Below are positions 14,811-24,762 of a stretch of DNA of 64,000 nucleotides, piece after piece. This stretch comes from an uncultured Bacteroidales bacterium. GTDB lineage: Bacteria; Bacteroidota; Bacteroidia; Bacteroidales; Bacteroidaceae. How positions within the stretch are numbered: the first letter of the stretch is position 1; every line of letters begins with the position of its first letter. The notes below the pieces were generated by a model, which saw only the letters and a list, made by a program, of their open reading frames with translations, was not told where the DNA came from and did no database searches. Where the stretch lies: the NCBI GenBank assembly GCA_902760345.1, contig CACWFY010000004.1:1-64000 (forward strand), read 5' to 3'. The position numbers and the translations under genes are program-made.

Positions 14811-16928
14811 ATGAGTAAATCCAGATACAACGTCCCCCGTGCCGCCATCCATGTTGGCGCACCAGCAAAGTCTTTTTCTTCTGCCGAAGGCTACGAGCCT
14901 GAACGTCGCGGATGGGACGAGAACACCTATCATCTGAAGAACCAGGACACCAACAACCATTACGATTTCTCACGCAAGCATCTCAACTTTGAGATTAACA
15001 GCAAAGGTAAAATCGTACCCCTTTGTTCAGATCCCGTGCCACTTCACGAACGCTTGCAGAAACGTCTTGACGAACTCGGTTTCAAACCCTACATGGACAA
15101 GAACAATCATTTAGGAATCTCCGACAACAGTCCGAACTGCACTGTTGGCATTATCGTTAGTGGTGACCATCGGGTACTGACACGACTCGCCTTCGGTGAC
15201 CAGGATGTGGACTTTACCCTGCAAAAAAGCAATGCCCATGTCGTACTCAAACAAGGTATCAAAGATTGGGCATTGGACACCTACCATTGGGCATGTGACC
15301 GTTGGGGAGCTGAGAATATCATTGGTTTTGATGTTCATCTTGACGAGACCACACCACACATCCATATCCAGACCATTCCTGTGGCAAAGACCAAAGCCAG
15401 AGGTCGCGCCTCTGTCAAGTATGTAAATAAGGACGACAAGTCGAAGGTTCTCTCCCAAAAGGAATGGAAGAAACTGCCTGAAGAAATCCGCTCGGACTTC
15501 GTAAGAACAGAAGTCGAACGGAGGGAAAAGGAATGTGTATCGTATGCCCGTGTATGGGGCGAGGATAAATATGCTGTAGGCAAAACCTACTATCAGATGC
15601 ACACTGACTACTACAACGAAGTTGGACGAAAGTACGGTCTGGAGCGTGGCGATGACATTGCCTTGCTGCCAAGTGAGGAACGACGTGAGCGAGTCCACAA
15701 GAACAAGGCTGTGTTGGAGGCAGAACGTCAGGCCAAAGATGCCATCGTCAGAGTCCAAATGGAAAATGAGCGCCTGGAAGGTCAGAAGGAAAAGATGGCG
15801 AGTGAGGTGCAGGACATGAGAAAGCAGAAGGACCGTTTGGAAGAACAAAATGACAAGTTAGAGGGCGAAATAGAAAACAAGGAACAGCATAAGGAGAGGT
15901 TGGAAGGCAACATCTCTCAGTTAGAAGATTATGCTGCGGCATTGGACATCAAGGAAGAAGACCTCATTGTGCCAACCTTGAAGACCAATCCACTTGTAAA
16001 GAAAGCTGTTGATGCAATGCTGGAAGAACTGGGTAAGCCAATCCCGACATTTGGACAGAAGGAATGGCGCGAGGAACGACGCAAAGCTATTAAGACCATC
16101 CTTACAGAATTGCAGACCGCACTTATGGAAGCTAAGGAAACCCATAACAAGGATATTCTGAAGTTGGGAAAGTCGCTTTACCACAAAGCTATGCAGAAAG
16201 CAAGTGCCATCATCGAGCAGAACAAGCAACTGCAAAAGGAGAATGGTCGATTGAATGAAGAAAACGATGTCCTCAGAAAACGGATAGCATCGATAGATGA
16301 GAATGCCATCACCCGACTTCGGGACAAGAAAGATGCAGAAATCAAGGAACTACAGGAGCGAGTTGGCAAAGCTGAGTCCGAGGCTATACGTTCAGGCAAC
16401 AAGGCGTATAGTGAGCATCAGCGTGCCGAAAACGCAGAGAGCCAAGTCCGAGAAATGCTGGGCATCCCTGAAATCAAGGAAATATGGGAGAGCATACAGC
16501 AGAACAAGGAAGCCTTTAGGAAACAGATTGACAAATGGATTAAAGATGGCGTTGCTGCTATTAGGAATTATGCAGATGGCAAAGACAACGATTTCCAACC
16601 AGAGCAGGGCAACGCTGTTGCATGGGGCATCATTGCAAAAGCATTTGAGTATGGTCTTGACCCAGCTGACGAAAAGCAACGCAGGATGGCAGCTGCCTAT
16701 CTGTTAGAAAAGGTGTCGTGGACTGGCATCTCATCAGATTTCAAAATTAGTCTTACCTCTTCTCGTACCCAACAACTTTGCGATGCAATGACAGTCTCCA
16801 AAGACTTGATGGCGAATCTAATCCTTGCTGCTGGCGGTAGAGGTTATATTGGTGTTGGCGGTGGTGGTTCCACAAGTGAACTTACCAACTGGGATGGCAC
16901 GAAGAAGAATACCGGCTGGGGAATATAA
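14811..16928 (+). CDS. MobV-family relaxase (Pre/Mob plasmid recombination protein)
   Basis: 705 residues. The catalytic domain is in the first 250 residues; HLDETTPHIH (His176, Asp178, Glu179, His183, His185) is the HxDExTPHxH metal motif of MobV relaxases. RKHLNFEI (about 55) fits the N-terminal motif. It should nick at oriT and lead the strand through a helper conjugation system. Residues about 300-550 are a long coiled coil rich in Glu/Lys/Gln, as usual for the family. The C-terminus ends in a glycine-rich GGRGYIGVGGGGS tail. No MobC-like partner is present. Confidence 0.92.
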   Translation: MSKSRYNVPRAAIHVGAPAKSFSSAEGYEPERRGWDENTYHLKNQDTNNHYDFSRKHLNFEINSKGKIVPLCSDPVPLHERLQKRLDELGFKPYMDKNNHLGISDNSPNCTVGIIVSGDHRVLTRLAFGDQDVDFTLQKSNAHVVLKQGIKDWALDTYHWACDRWGAENIIGFDVHLDETTPHIHIQTIPVAKTKARGRASVKYVNKDDKSKVLSQKEWKKLPEEIRSDFVRTEVERREKECVSYARVWGEDKYAVGKTYYQMHTDYYNEVGRKYGLERGDDIALLPSEERRERVHKNKAVLEAERQAKDAIVRVQMENERLEGQKEKMASEVQDMRKQKDRLEEQNDKLEGEIENKEQHKERLEGNISQLEDYAAALDIKEEDLIVPTLKTNPLVKKAVDAMLEELGKPIPTFGQKEWREERRKAIKTILTELQTALMEAKETHNKDILKLGKSLYHKAMQKASAIIEQNKQLQKENGRLNEENDVLRKRIASIDENAITRLRDKKDAEIKELQERVGKAESEAIRSGNKAYSEHQRAENAESQVREMLGIPEIKEIWESIQQNKEAFRKQIDKWIKDGVAAIRNYADGKDNDFQPEQGNAVAWGIIAKAFEYGLDPADEKQRRMAAAYLLEKVSWTGISSDFKISLTSSRTQQLCDAMTVSKDLMANLILAAGGRGYIGVGGGGSTSELTNWDGTKKNTGWGI

Positions 16929-16979
16929 AGTAAAACCTCACTACCAGATAACTGGGGGTTGCCAAAATGGAAAATATCT

Positions 16980-17016
16980 ATTAAACCACATTCGTAAATC
17001 GCGAATGTGGTTTAAT
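16980..17016. terminator. Perfect 15-bp hairpin after the relaxase gene
   Basis: ATTAAACCACATTCG and its exact complement flank a 7-base loop, about 50 bases after the stop. Short AT runs on both sides could allow action in both directions. Beyond it, 17017-17400 shows no gene I can support. Confidence 0.6.
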
Positions 17017-17432
17017 AACTTTCAGATAAAAGGGTGTGTCAGTACTTGATGGGAGACTTTGTGTAATCAGAAAGATACATGAACCCTACTACCATCATGA
17101 TTTTCTTCTTGAAATCCTGTCAATCTTTCGTAAGTGATTGATACACAATATAGTTTCTTTGCAGGAATAGACGGAAGGAACAAACTGGAAACAAAAATTT
17201 CAGAAACCCTAAAATGAAAACATCTGCTTAACAAATCTTAACGTGGTAAACAACAGAAATTTTCCGATTTTGGCATTTGGAATTGATTATCGGCTTGAAT
17301 CCACAAGTCTGAAAATTGGTTTTCTATTTGATGTGATGAACTGGGTACGGATAGCATATATTTGGCAAGAGAAAATGCCAAATAGGGCAAGAGACCGTAT
17401 AATAGAGTTGAAATTTTCTTTTAATTGGAAGA

Positions 17433-17453
17433 AATTTTCTAATTAAGAAAATT
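17433..17453. promoter_or_regulatory. Operator-like palindrome upstream of the XRE gene
   Basis: AATTTTCT-AATTA-AGAAAATT has perfect 8-bp arms and lies 18 bases before the -7 box, over the -33 region. A half copy (AAATTTTCTT) lies near 17411. This placement suggests autorepression by the XRE protein. Confidence 0.5.
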
Positions 17454-17470
17454 ATTTCGATTTTTATTAG

Positions 17471-17478
17471 TATATTTG
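17471..17478 (+). promoter_or_regulatory. -7 promoter box for the XRE gene
   Basis: TATATTTG, 17 bases before the ATG at 17496. Confidence 0.55.
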
Positions 17479-17495
17479 CAGCAAATTATTGAAGT

Positions 17496-17744
17496 ATGGA
17501 ACAAAAGAATTTGAATAGACTAAGGGTGATTATCGCCGAAAAAAACTTAACCAACAAGTGGCTATCAGAGCAACTTGGGATTGGTCAGGCAACTATATCT
17601 AAATGGGTACAGAACAATGCTCAGCCTAATCTTGAAATGCTTATCAAAATATCAAAGCTACTGAATGTTGATATCAATGAACTAATTCGTCCAGACGAAG
17701 TGCAATTGGACGTTGAGCTAATCCAGCCCTCTAAAACTTTGTGA
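17496..17744 (+). CDS. XRE-family helix-turn-helix regulator
   Basis: 82 residues, essentially one Cro/CI-type domain: LSEQLGIGQATISKWVQNN is the helix-turn-helix, followed by the LLNVDINELI helix typical of the family. The short charged tail has no second domain, so it is a minimal repressor. The upstream palindrome is a likely site. It lies 138 bases before the seven-gene operon and may control that promoter also. Confidence 0.88.
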   Translation: MEQKNLNRLRVIIAEKNLTNKWLSEQLGIGQATISKWVQNNAQPNLEMLIKISKLLNVDINELIRPDEVQLDVELIQPSKTL

Positions 17745-17826
17745 ATGCAAGGGTCTTTCAGGCTGCAGTGAGTCAATTGTCTAAAAAGATTATAAAATTA
17801 TAAATAAAAACAAAGATCTTTTTACT

Positions 17827-17861
17827 CGGACAGTTTTTGTCCGTCATACCTAATTACTTTG
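17827..17861 (+). promoter_or_regulatory. Promoter region of the seven-gene operon with CGGACA/TGTCCG palindrome
   Basis: CGGACA-GTTTT-TGTCCG at 17827-17843 is followed by a -7-like TTACTTTG at 17854-17861 (one mismatch to TAnnTTTG), 21 bases before the ATG at 17883. The palindrome occupies the -33 region, as expected for an operator. The XRE protein or the WYL regulator at the operon end could bind it. Confidence 0.5.
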
Positions 17862-17882
17862 CACAACTTAATCAAATTTTGT

Positions 17883-19883
17883 ATGGATACAAAAACAAAT
17901 GAATTTGCAAAAATCGGCAAACTTGTTGATACTATCATAACAAGGTATCGAGAAGTTAGAAAGGATTGTGGCATTCCTGATAATGGATGGCATAGCCGTA
18001 CAATTGAACGTATGGCTACACCATTTATTAAAGGATATTTTACCTTGGCTGTAGTAGGAAAGGTCAGCTCTGGAAAATCCACATTCATCAATGCTCTTCT
18101 CGGATGTAAAGATCTTCTTCCGACTGGGCATGACCAAACCACTTGTGGCGTTACATATATCGAATATGGCGAAAAGCCAGAAGTGACAATTGTTTTTGGA
18201 GATGGTCACAAAAAAGTTATAAAAGATGATATTAGCGGAAAAATCAAGCCGCATGTTGCTATCCCCGAAAAATATCATCATCTGCCAGTCAATAATATTG
18301 ACGACATGATTATGGGGGGCTTTGACTTCAAAAAAATATGGGAGGTGCATTATCAACTAGAAGAAGAAACCCTTTGTCCTCCTATTGACAAAGCTTTACT
18401 GAAAGATTATGTTGAGCAACGAAAGAAGAAGGATATTGCTGTTGAAGTACGTATGAAGTACCCTTTCAACGAAGAATTGAAGGGCTGGAGAGTTATTGAT
18501 ACTCCAGGAATTGGTGCAATTGGAGGTATAGAAACACGTACAAAACAGTTGCTAGCTACCCAAAAAGAAGATGGATCACGTGAAGTAGATGCTATCATTT
18601 TCCTACAGAATGGAAGTCAGACTCTTGATCAAACTGATACAAAAAAGTTTGTGAAGGAACAACTTGACAATTTAACAGAATCTGATAAAGATAGATTATT
18701 CTATGTTCTTACTCACAGTAGTTCTTCTGATTTTGTAACTCATAAAGATAGTAAAATTGACTTTATTACCCAGAATTATGGTAGTAAGATAAAGGTCTTA
18801 ACCTATGCAGATAGCTTACTCTACACTTTCTTGACTGACCTTGAAGGAAGTGACGTAAGCCTTGATGAGTTCATGAAATTTGCTCAACCAAATGATTGGG
18901 CAGATGACGAATGGCGTGCCATTATGGGTATTCTGTTCCAGGCAATGCTTCACCTTCAGCAAAAACATGATTCTTTCAATCATGATACTATGCTTAGAAC
19001 TGTTAAAGAATGGTCACATTTTGAAGAACTTAAAAATGAAATAAATTCTTTCGCAAAAAACGAAAAGCAAAAGACTTTAAGGAACTTGCTTAATCTTATA
19101 GCTACGGATTATCTCGGATTTGTTCATCAACTCGATAAAGATAAGGAATTGGTTGATGGAGATTTGGCATCTATTAATAATGAAATCCAAAACGTCGAGA
19201 AAAAAAGACAGGGATATAATATTCTGGCTCAAAAAGCTGATAATCTCATAAAGATTGACAGAATAAATGCTGAATTTGATTTTATTGAAACAGAATTGCG
19301 CGCATTTGAAGGATTGAAGTCCATCGATAGTGTCAGGACATCTGTAACTAATCTATTCGACTCAGTTCAAAAGAAGGAAAAAGAAGTTTTTGAAAAAATC
19401 ATTAAGGAGTTTTCTGATTTTTTTAAGGACTTTGACTCTAACGATATAGTATTAGAGTCAATAGACTTTTATGCAATTGAAAGTGCTGCCGGTAATTTTG
19501 ATAAGGACAAATACATAATAGAACCTGCAAGAACTGAAACGCATTGGTCTGATCCTGACGAGTATATTCCCGCAAAATATGACCAAAAGAAAATTGAAGA
19601 AGAGAAAATTCGCAATTTTAAGGCATTAGCTCTTAGAAAAGCGAGAAGCCAAAAGGATCGTTTCTTACCTCAGATTAAGGTTAAAGTTGACAACATGAGA
19701 AATCAGATATTCGATGAACTTGATACTAAAATCAAAGTGGAAATAGATCGTTTAGAAGGTTTAAAGTCACAATTGGCTAGAAAAGAGGAATTTAGGGCTG
19801 AGAATGATGCATATATTGCAAAATCTCATGCTGCATCAAAAGAATTAATTAAACTTGCACAAGATTATGGATTTGAATTCTAA
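17883..19883 (+). CDS. Dynamin-like large GTPase
   Basis: 666 residues. The G1 motif GKVSSGKST (about 57-65) is followed by a G2-like QTTCG threonine, G3 IDTPGIG (Asp206) and a degenerate G4 where LTHSSSSD replaces TKxD. Residues about 400-650 are predicted coiled coil, matching the stalk of bacterial dynamin-like proteins, which remodel membranes upon GTP hydrolysis. No own membrane segment is seen; the next gene, 10 bases on, encodes a membrane hairpin protein that may be its partner. First gene of an AT-rich operon containing a nuclease toxin. Confidence 0.85.
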   Translation: MDTKTNEFAKIGKLVDTIITRYREVRKDCGIPDNGWHSRTIERMATPFIKGYFTLAVVGKVSSGKSTFINALLGCKDLLPTGHDQTTCGVTYIEYGEKPEVTIVFGDGHKKVIKDDISGKIKPHVAIPEKYHHLPVNNIDDMIMGGFDFKKIWEVHYQLEEETLCPPIDKALLKDYVEQRKKKDIAVEVRMKYPFNEELKGWRVIDTPGIGAIGGIETRTKQLLATQKEDGSREVDAIIFLQNGSQTLDQTDTKKFVKEQLDNLTESDKDRLFYVLTHSSSSDFVTHKDSKIDFITQNYGSKIKVLTYADSLLYTFLTDLEGSDVSLDEFMKFAQPNDWADDEWRAIMGILFQAMLHLQQKHDSFNHDTMLRTVKEWSHFEELKNEINSFAKNEKQKTLRNLLNLIATDYLGFVHQLDKDKELVDGDLASINNEIQNVEKKRQGYNILAQKADNLIKIDRINAEFDFIETELRAFEGLKSIDSVRTSVTNLFDSVQKKEKEVFEKIIKEFSDFFKDFDSNDIVLESIDFYAIESAAGNFDKDKYIIEPARTETHWSDPDEYIPAKYDQKKIEEEKIRNFKALALRKARSQKDRFLPQIKVKVDNMRNQIFDELDTKIKVEIDRLEGLKSQLARKEEFRAENDAYIAKSHAASKELIKLAQDYGFEF

Positions 19884-19893
19884 TTCAAAGGTA

Positions 19894-20526
19894 ATGATGG
19901 ATTTTGTTCGCTTGGAAACAGAAGTTCGTCAAAAGGCACATGAGTATTTAGATGATATTTCTGAGGCTAACCTTAAAGCCTTTGCAGAATCAACTAAATA
20001 TATAGCCCAATCAATATTAGAGAACTATTTCCTTTCTGTAGATGACATCTACACTAACGGTGCTCTAAAGATTGAAGACAACGAAGTATTCAATAAATTT
20101 ATCGATTTTCATGATGGGTATCGTGCGCAGATGAAACGATGGGCAGCAGATAATGAGATAACTATCGGGGAAATGATGGTTACTCCTACACTAAAATATC
20201 CAGAGATGGAAGATGAAAACATCACAAAGAAACCTATTGCTATTGCAGGAGTTGGTACACTTGTTGCCGTGGGTTTATTCATCTTCACCGAGATGTGGAT
20301 TGCTGTTGCCGCTGAATTGCTTGCGTTAGGCGTTGCAGCTTATACTTATAAAAAGAGCAAAGAAAACCGTGAAAAGCAGTATGCTTTTAGGGTTAAGAAG
20401 TATGAGATGCAAATAGAACAAGAAAAAGCTCGCCTTGTAAATGGTCTTATCAAAGACCTAAAGACGTGGTTAAGTAATGCGGAACAAATTTCTAATGATG
20501 TTTTAGTGTCATTTGGCATACAATAA
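19894..20526 (+). CDS. Small membrane-hairpin protein, partner of the GTPase
   Basis: 210 residues. A helical N-terminal region of about 110 residues precedes two adjacent membrane helices (about 113-132 and 134-152) and a basic coiled-coil tail (YKKSKENREKQ). I recognise no family. The start at 19894 is 10 bases after the GTPase stop; an ATG at 19867 overlapping the GTPase is also possible. Tight linkage and coiled coils in both products suggest a complex that brings the GTPase to the membrane; this is inference. Confidence 0.7.
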   Translation: MMDFVRLETEVRQKAHEYLDDISEANLKAFAESTKYIAQSILENYFLSVDDIYTNGALKIEDNEVFNKFIDFHDGYRAQMKRWAADNEITIGEMMVTPTLKYPEMEDENITKKPIAIAGVGTLVAVGLFIFTEMWIAVAAELLALGVAAYTYKKSKENREKQYAFRVKKYEMQIEQEKARLVNGLIKDLKTWLSNAEQISNDVLVSFGIQ

Positions 20527-20529
20527 GTT

Positions 20530-23500
20530 ATGGGAAAAATTCAATATAAGAATGCTCCAAACGCACCTGATGAGTATTCTCAACCAAAGAAAGAAAAAGA
20601 AGCAGTTCCTGTTCTTCAAAATGTCAAGTATGACGATATTGATAAAACAGAATTAGCAAATGCTTGCCATCAAGTTTTCGACAGTATGGTAACTAGAGAT
20701 TTCTTGCATTCTTTAAGTGAATGTGCTGTGAAACCTCTATCGTTAGATACATCTAGTTATTCAAAAGTACGTTGGTATCGTGTTGATAAAATTGTCATGG
20801 AGAAAGATGTGTTCTTTGCTGACAAACTTTCAATGCTGTATATGTCACTGCATAAAACCGCAAGAAACATAATTCTAGTTTTGAACAAGCAGAATGATGG
20901 GGACATTGAATTGTATCTTGGTGCAAGAGACTTCTCTGGTAACAGTAGTGTATCAGGCAAGATACTTGAAGCTGGATTGGAGGGATATTTCCCTGGTATT
21001 AAATTCCAACAGAATGAAATCACAGAATTGAATTTTTCGAATCCTGCAATATCTTCGGTTTCAGCAATAGCATCTTTACGTGATGATAAGAAAGAAGATT
21101 TTGTACAAGGAATTGAAAGACTAATCAATGCAACTTCCTCTATACCCCAGTTCCGTGCATATTTTGTAGCCGATTCTGTTGGTGATGCAGAGACAAATAG
21201 CATGATAAGTGCGTTTAACAATCTGTATTCAAGTCTTTCTCCTGCAGAAACACTTCAAATGACATTCAACGAGAGTGAAACTAAAGGTGTTTCTCAGTCG
21301 TTTACTGAAAATTTCTCAGAATCAATAGGAGAATCTATTTCGAAGACTGTTACTCACACCGATGGTTATTCTGAAAACAACACAGAAAGCGACACCGAAA
21401 CTAGTGGAAGTAGTGAAAATCATAGCCGAAATATATTAGCCTCTATTTGGCATGGCATTGTCGGTGGTAGAACTGGTGGTGGCGTAAATCACAGCAGCAG
21501 TTCAACACGCTCCCAAACTATCGGTAAAAACTTCTCTGATTCAGAAGCAAACCAGAAAGGGTCAAGCACAAATACAACCAAAGGAACGGCTAATCAAAAG
21601 GGCTCTAATGAGTCTGCAACCACAGGTTCATCTAAGCAGATAACATACAAGAACCGTTCTGTAAAATTTTATTTGGATATTTTAGACAAGCAGTTAGAAA
21701 GGCTCCAAAATGGCAGACCTTTTGGTTTGTGGTCAGTTGCCACATATTTTGTAGCGAATGATCCAACGACCGCACAACAGTTGTCTAACATATACAGAGG
21801 TTCTATCATTGGTGAAGAAAGTGGCTTGGAAACATGTGCTATAAACACATGGACTAAGGAAGAGACCGTAACTGAGATAAATCGTTATCTCGTAAACAGC
21901 CTCCATCCTCGTTTTGATTTTAACTCACTTGATGTTTCCGCTGGTTCCGTCGTAAATAGTAAGGAACTTGCAATCCACCTCTCTCTTCCTCAGAGTAGTG
22001 TTCCTGGTATCATAGTTCAAGAACGAGCTTCATTTGCAAGAAACGTCTTTTCTGGAAAAAAGAAGGGAGAAGAAATACGTTTAGGCAATATTGTTCACCT
22101 TGGGAAAGAATCAAGCACATCTGTAAATCTTGATATTGACGAGCTAACAAAGCATTTGTTTGTTACCGGTTCTACTGGTAGTGGAAAGTCAAATACAATG
22201 TATCTCCTTTTAAAACAATTGAGGGAGGTTGGTAAAACATTCATGGTTATAGAACCTGCAAAAGGCGAATATAAACATGTATTTGGTTGCTTAGATGATG
22301 TAACAGTGTACAGCCATTCAAATAAGATGGGTACTTTGTTACAAATCAACCCATTCGTGTTCCCTTATGAACATGTTGATGTGTTAGAACATATCAAACG
22401 CATCGTTGGAATATTTAATGCTTGTTGGTCTTTGTATGCAGCAATGCCATCAATCCTTGAACATTCAATCATCACTGCATATGAAAAATGCGGATGGGAT
22501 GTTGATGCTTCTGAGCATAAATTTGACACTCCGATATTCCCGAGCGTAGATGACGTTGTCGTGTGCGTTAAGGATTACATAGATCGCTCTGACTATTCTG
22601 CTGATACTAAAGGAGATTATAAAGCTGCGATTGAAAAGCGTCTTCAGGACTTATGTGAGGGTATGTTTGACAAGATGTTTAACAGAGGAACAATTTCTGA
22701 CGAAGAACTATTCAACAAAAATACAATCATTGATTTAAGTCGAACAGGTTCTGCTGAGACTAATGCTCTGATTATGGGATTTTTGGTAATCAAACTCAAT
22801 GAGTTCCGAATGTCAGAAGGCGGAATGAACAAATCGTTAAGGCATGTAACTGTATTGGAGGAAGCACACAACTTGCTGAGAAAGGTTTCAACATCACAGT
22901 CAATGGAAACCGCTAATGTAGCTGGCAAATCTGTAGAAATGATTACAAATAGTATTGCAGAAATGCGTACATATGGAGAATCGTTTATCATTGTTGACCA
23001 ATCTCCTTCAATGCTAGATTCTGCTGCGATTAGAAACACAAACACTAAGATTGTGTTATCGCTTCCTGATACTGAAGACAGAAAAGTAGCTGGAGGCTCT
23101 ATGTCGCTATCTGAAGAGCAAATAGATGAAATTGCTCGTCAGAACCAGGGAGAAGCAATTGTATATCAGAATCATTGGGAAGAACCTGTTCAATGTAAAG
23201 TTGATCGATTCGAGGACTATGTCAATGATTATGTCTATACGAAGAGTACTCTATTTAATAAAAAACCAAAAAGAGTTTACAAAACTGAAGTTGTGGAATT
23301 CTTGTTATATCCTTATTTGAATAAAGAGTTTGACATTGACTATGTTGCAGCGTCAATTTCTGAATCTGAAATGCCAACAGCCATAAGATTCTCTCTTATG
23401 GATTTGGTTGAGGAATATAGAAACAGCAACGAGCTAAGCATCTGGAAGGATTATAATTTCGCAGAGCTATCTATTGTTCTCAAACAATACTTGAATCTTG

Positions 23501-23679
23501 ATAGTGAATATGCTAATATTACATCGCAATATACTAATATGAAACAAGTAAGAACAAAGCTTGATGTAATCCTAAAAGAAAGATTTAACCAAGATCTTTA
23601 CAGAGCATTTTTATATTATGTAGAAATGTGTTATGTCCGTAATAATGCACTTTATGAGGACTGGCGCAAGACATTCTAA
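20530..23679 (+). CDS. HerA-like (DUF87) ATPase with Ser/Thr/Asn-rich insert
   Basis: 1049 residues. An N-terminal domain of about 245 residues is followed by a striking low-complexity insert (about 247-370) rich in Ser, Thr, Asn, Glu and Gly. Then comes a HerA/FtsK-type motor: Walker A GSTGSGKS (about 546-553), IEPAKGEYK, Walker B VLEEAHN (about 775) and a later IIVDQSPSML sensor stretch. Hexameric HerA-type motors pump DNA or, in secretion systems, drive protein transfer. Gap to the previous gene is 3 bases. With a toxin in the same operon it could be a loading or translocation motor, or a DNA-acting defence ATPase. Confidence 0.85.
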   Translation: MGKIQYKNAPNAPDEYSQPKKEKEAVPVLQNVKYDDIDKTELANACHQVFDSMVTRDFLHSLSECAVKPLSLDTSSYSKVRWYRVDKIVMEKDVFFADKLSMLYMSLHKTARNIILVLNKQNDGDIELYLGARDFSGNSSVSGKILEAGLEGYFPGIKFQQNEITELNFSNPAISSVSAIASLRDDKKEDFVQGIERLINATSSIPQFRAYFVADSVGDAETNSMISAFNNLYSSLSPAETLQMTFNESETKGVSQSFTENFSESIGESISKTVTHTDGYSENNTESDTETSGSSENHSRNILASIWHGIVGGRTGGGVNHSSSSTRSQTIGKNFSDSEANQKGSSTNTTKGTANQKGSNESATTGSSKQITYKNRSVKFYLDILDKQLERLQNGRPFGLWSVATYFVANDPTTAQQLSNIYRGSIIGEESGLETCAINTWTKEETVTEINRYLVNSLHPRFDFNSLDVSAGSVVNSKELAIHLSLPQSSVPGIIVQERASFARNVFSGKKKGEEIRLGNIVHLGKESSTSVNLDIDELTKHLFVTGSTGSGKSNTMYLLLKQLREVGKTFMVIEPAKGEYKHVFGCLDDVTVYSHSNKMGTLLQINPFVFPYEHVDVLEHIKRIVGIFNACWSLYAAMPSILEHSIITAYEKCGWDVDASEHKFDTPIFPSVDDVVVCVKDYIDRSDYSADTKGDYKAAIEKRLQDLCEGMFDKMFNRGTISDEELFNKNTIIDLSRTGSAETNALIMGFLVIKLNEFRMSEGGMNKSLRHVTVLEEAHNLLRKVSTSQSMETANVAGKSVEMITNSIAEMRTYGESFIIVDQSPSMLDSAAIRNTNTKIVLSLPDTEDRKVAGGSMSLSEEQIDEIARQNQGEAIVYQNHWEEPVQCKVDRFEDYVNDYVYTKSTLFNKKPKRVYKTEVVEFLLYPYLNKEFDIDYVAASISESEMPTAIRFSLMDLVEEYRNSNELSIWKDYNFAELSIVLKQYLNLDSEYANITSQYTNMKQVRTKLDVILKERFNQDLYRAFLYYVEMCYVRNNALYEDWRKTF

Positions 23680-23700
23680 CTAATAAAACAAGAAACGACT

Positions 23701-24762
23701 ATGGATTTTTTCAAAAGTTCTGAAGTTGAAAATAAAGATACAGGTTCTGGAAAGAATGTGTTCTCAGACGCATTCGTTGATAAAATGAACGACGATTTCA
23801 AAGAAGCACAAGAAGTGTGTGAAGCCTCGAACGAAATCGTTGACTCATTACATGATTTACCAGAAAAGGATTTGGCAGATGAAACTGTATTTGTGGACAA
23901 ACTTCCAGAAGTAGCAGGTATTGATTTTATTCTCGGTCTGCTCTCGAATGAATTTCTCAACAGTGTCCACAATAGCTATGGATTTAATTTGACAGAGAAT
24001 GAAATCGCAGAATCAGTTCAGAAAGCAAGCGACTTCTTCCATTTGAGTTCCCCAAAAGACATACGTGAAGATTGGACTACAGGTGTGATTCTAGGAATGA
24101 AACAAAAGGGAAATGATGATGTCCTTTGTTTCAACAGAGAACAAATGAAAGAAATGGGCATAACCGACAGAGAAGGTTTTGACCTAGTTATGACTCATGA
24201 GGGTGCTCATCGCGCTTTACAATTTATGGAAGGACGATATAATTCTCAGCAAGAAGAGTTGTGTTGCGATTTCATGGCTGGCGTTCGTGCAGGTCTCAAT
24301 GGTATGGATGAAGGAAAAATTATTCGTTCATTAGAAGATACATTAGAGAGTGACTCTCATCCTGATGGTCTTTTAAGAGCAGAGGCTATTAGTTCTGGTG
24401 CACAATATGCAAAGGAATATATGGCTATAAATAATGAAGCGCCATCATTTTCCGAATGCCTTGAACGTTTTGATAAAAAATTAGATGAAATGTCAGGCAA
24501 TCTCTTGAATGCAACTCAAGAAATAAATCTTAAAGAAGAAATGAATGGCAATAGCGAATTAAAGGCATTTGTTGATGATAAGGCATATCATTTAAGAGAA
24601 GCCCAAACTGCCAAAGAATGGGCAGAATGGCATCACAAAAGAGCAAATGAAGCTATAGCAAAGGGCGACCTGTCATCTGCAAAAGACCATACCTCTAGAG
24701 CTCAATCATATGAGCGTCAAGCAAAAGAACATCTTGAATCAGCTTCTAAATGTACTAAATGA
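23701..24762 (+). CDS. Putative zinc metalloprotease (HExxH) of the toxin operon
   Basis: 353 residues. VMTHEGAHRAL holds the HExxH zinc motif (His166, Glu167, His170), and EELCCDFMAG 15 residues on supplies a glutamate ligand (Glu185 or 186), the gluzincin arrangement. The C-terminal 70 residues are Ala/Lys/Glu-rich helix. The N-terminal region has AFVDKMN (24-30) and VFVDKLP (63-69); the downstream toxin has GFVDKLP. A maturation or release protease for the toxin is plausible. The stop overlaps the next start (ATGATG at 24759). Confidence 0.75.
   Translation: MDFFKSSEVENKDTGSGKNVFSDAFVDKMNDDFKEAQEVCEASNEIVDSLHDLPEKDLADETVFVDKLPEVAGIDFILGLLSNEFLNSVHNSYGFNLTENEIAESVQKASDFFHLSSPKDIREDWTTGVILGMKQKGNDDVLCFNREQMKEMGITDREGFDLVMTHEGAHRALQFMEGRYNSQQEELCCDFMAGVRAGLNGMDEGKIIRSLEDTLESDSHPDGLLRAEAISSGAQYAKEYMAINNEAPSFSECLERFDKKLDEMSGNLLNATQEINLKEEMNGNSELKAFVDDKAYHLREAQTAKEWAEWHHKRANEAIAKGDLSSAKDHTSRAQSYERQAKEHLESASKCTK

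Noticed and set aside
17243-17446. 67-codon frame upstream of the XRE gene
   Set aside because: No promoter, ribosome site or family resemblance; it runs into the operator palindrome.
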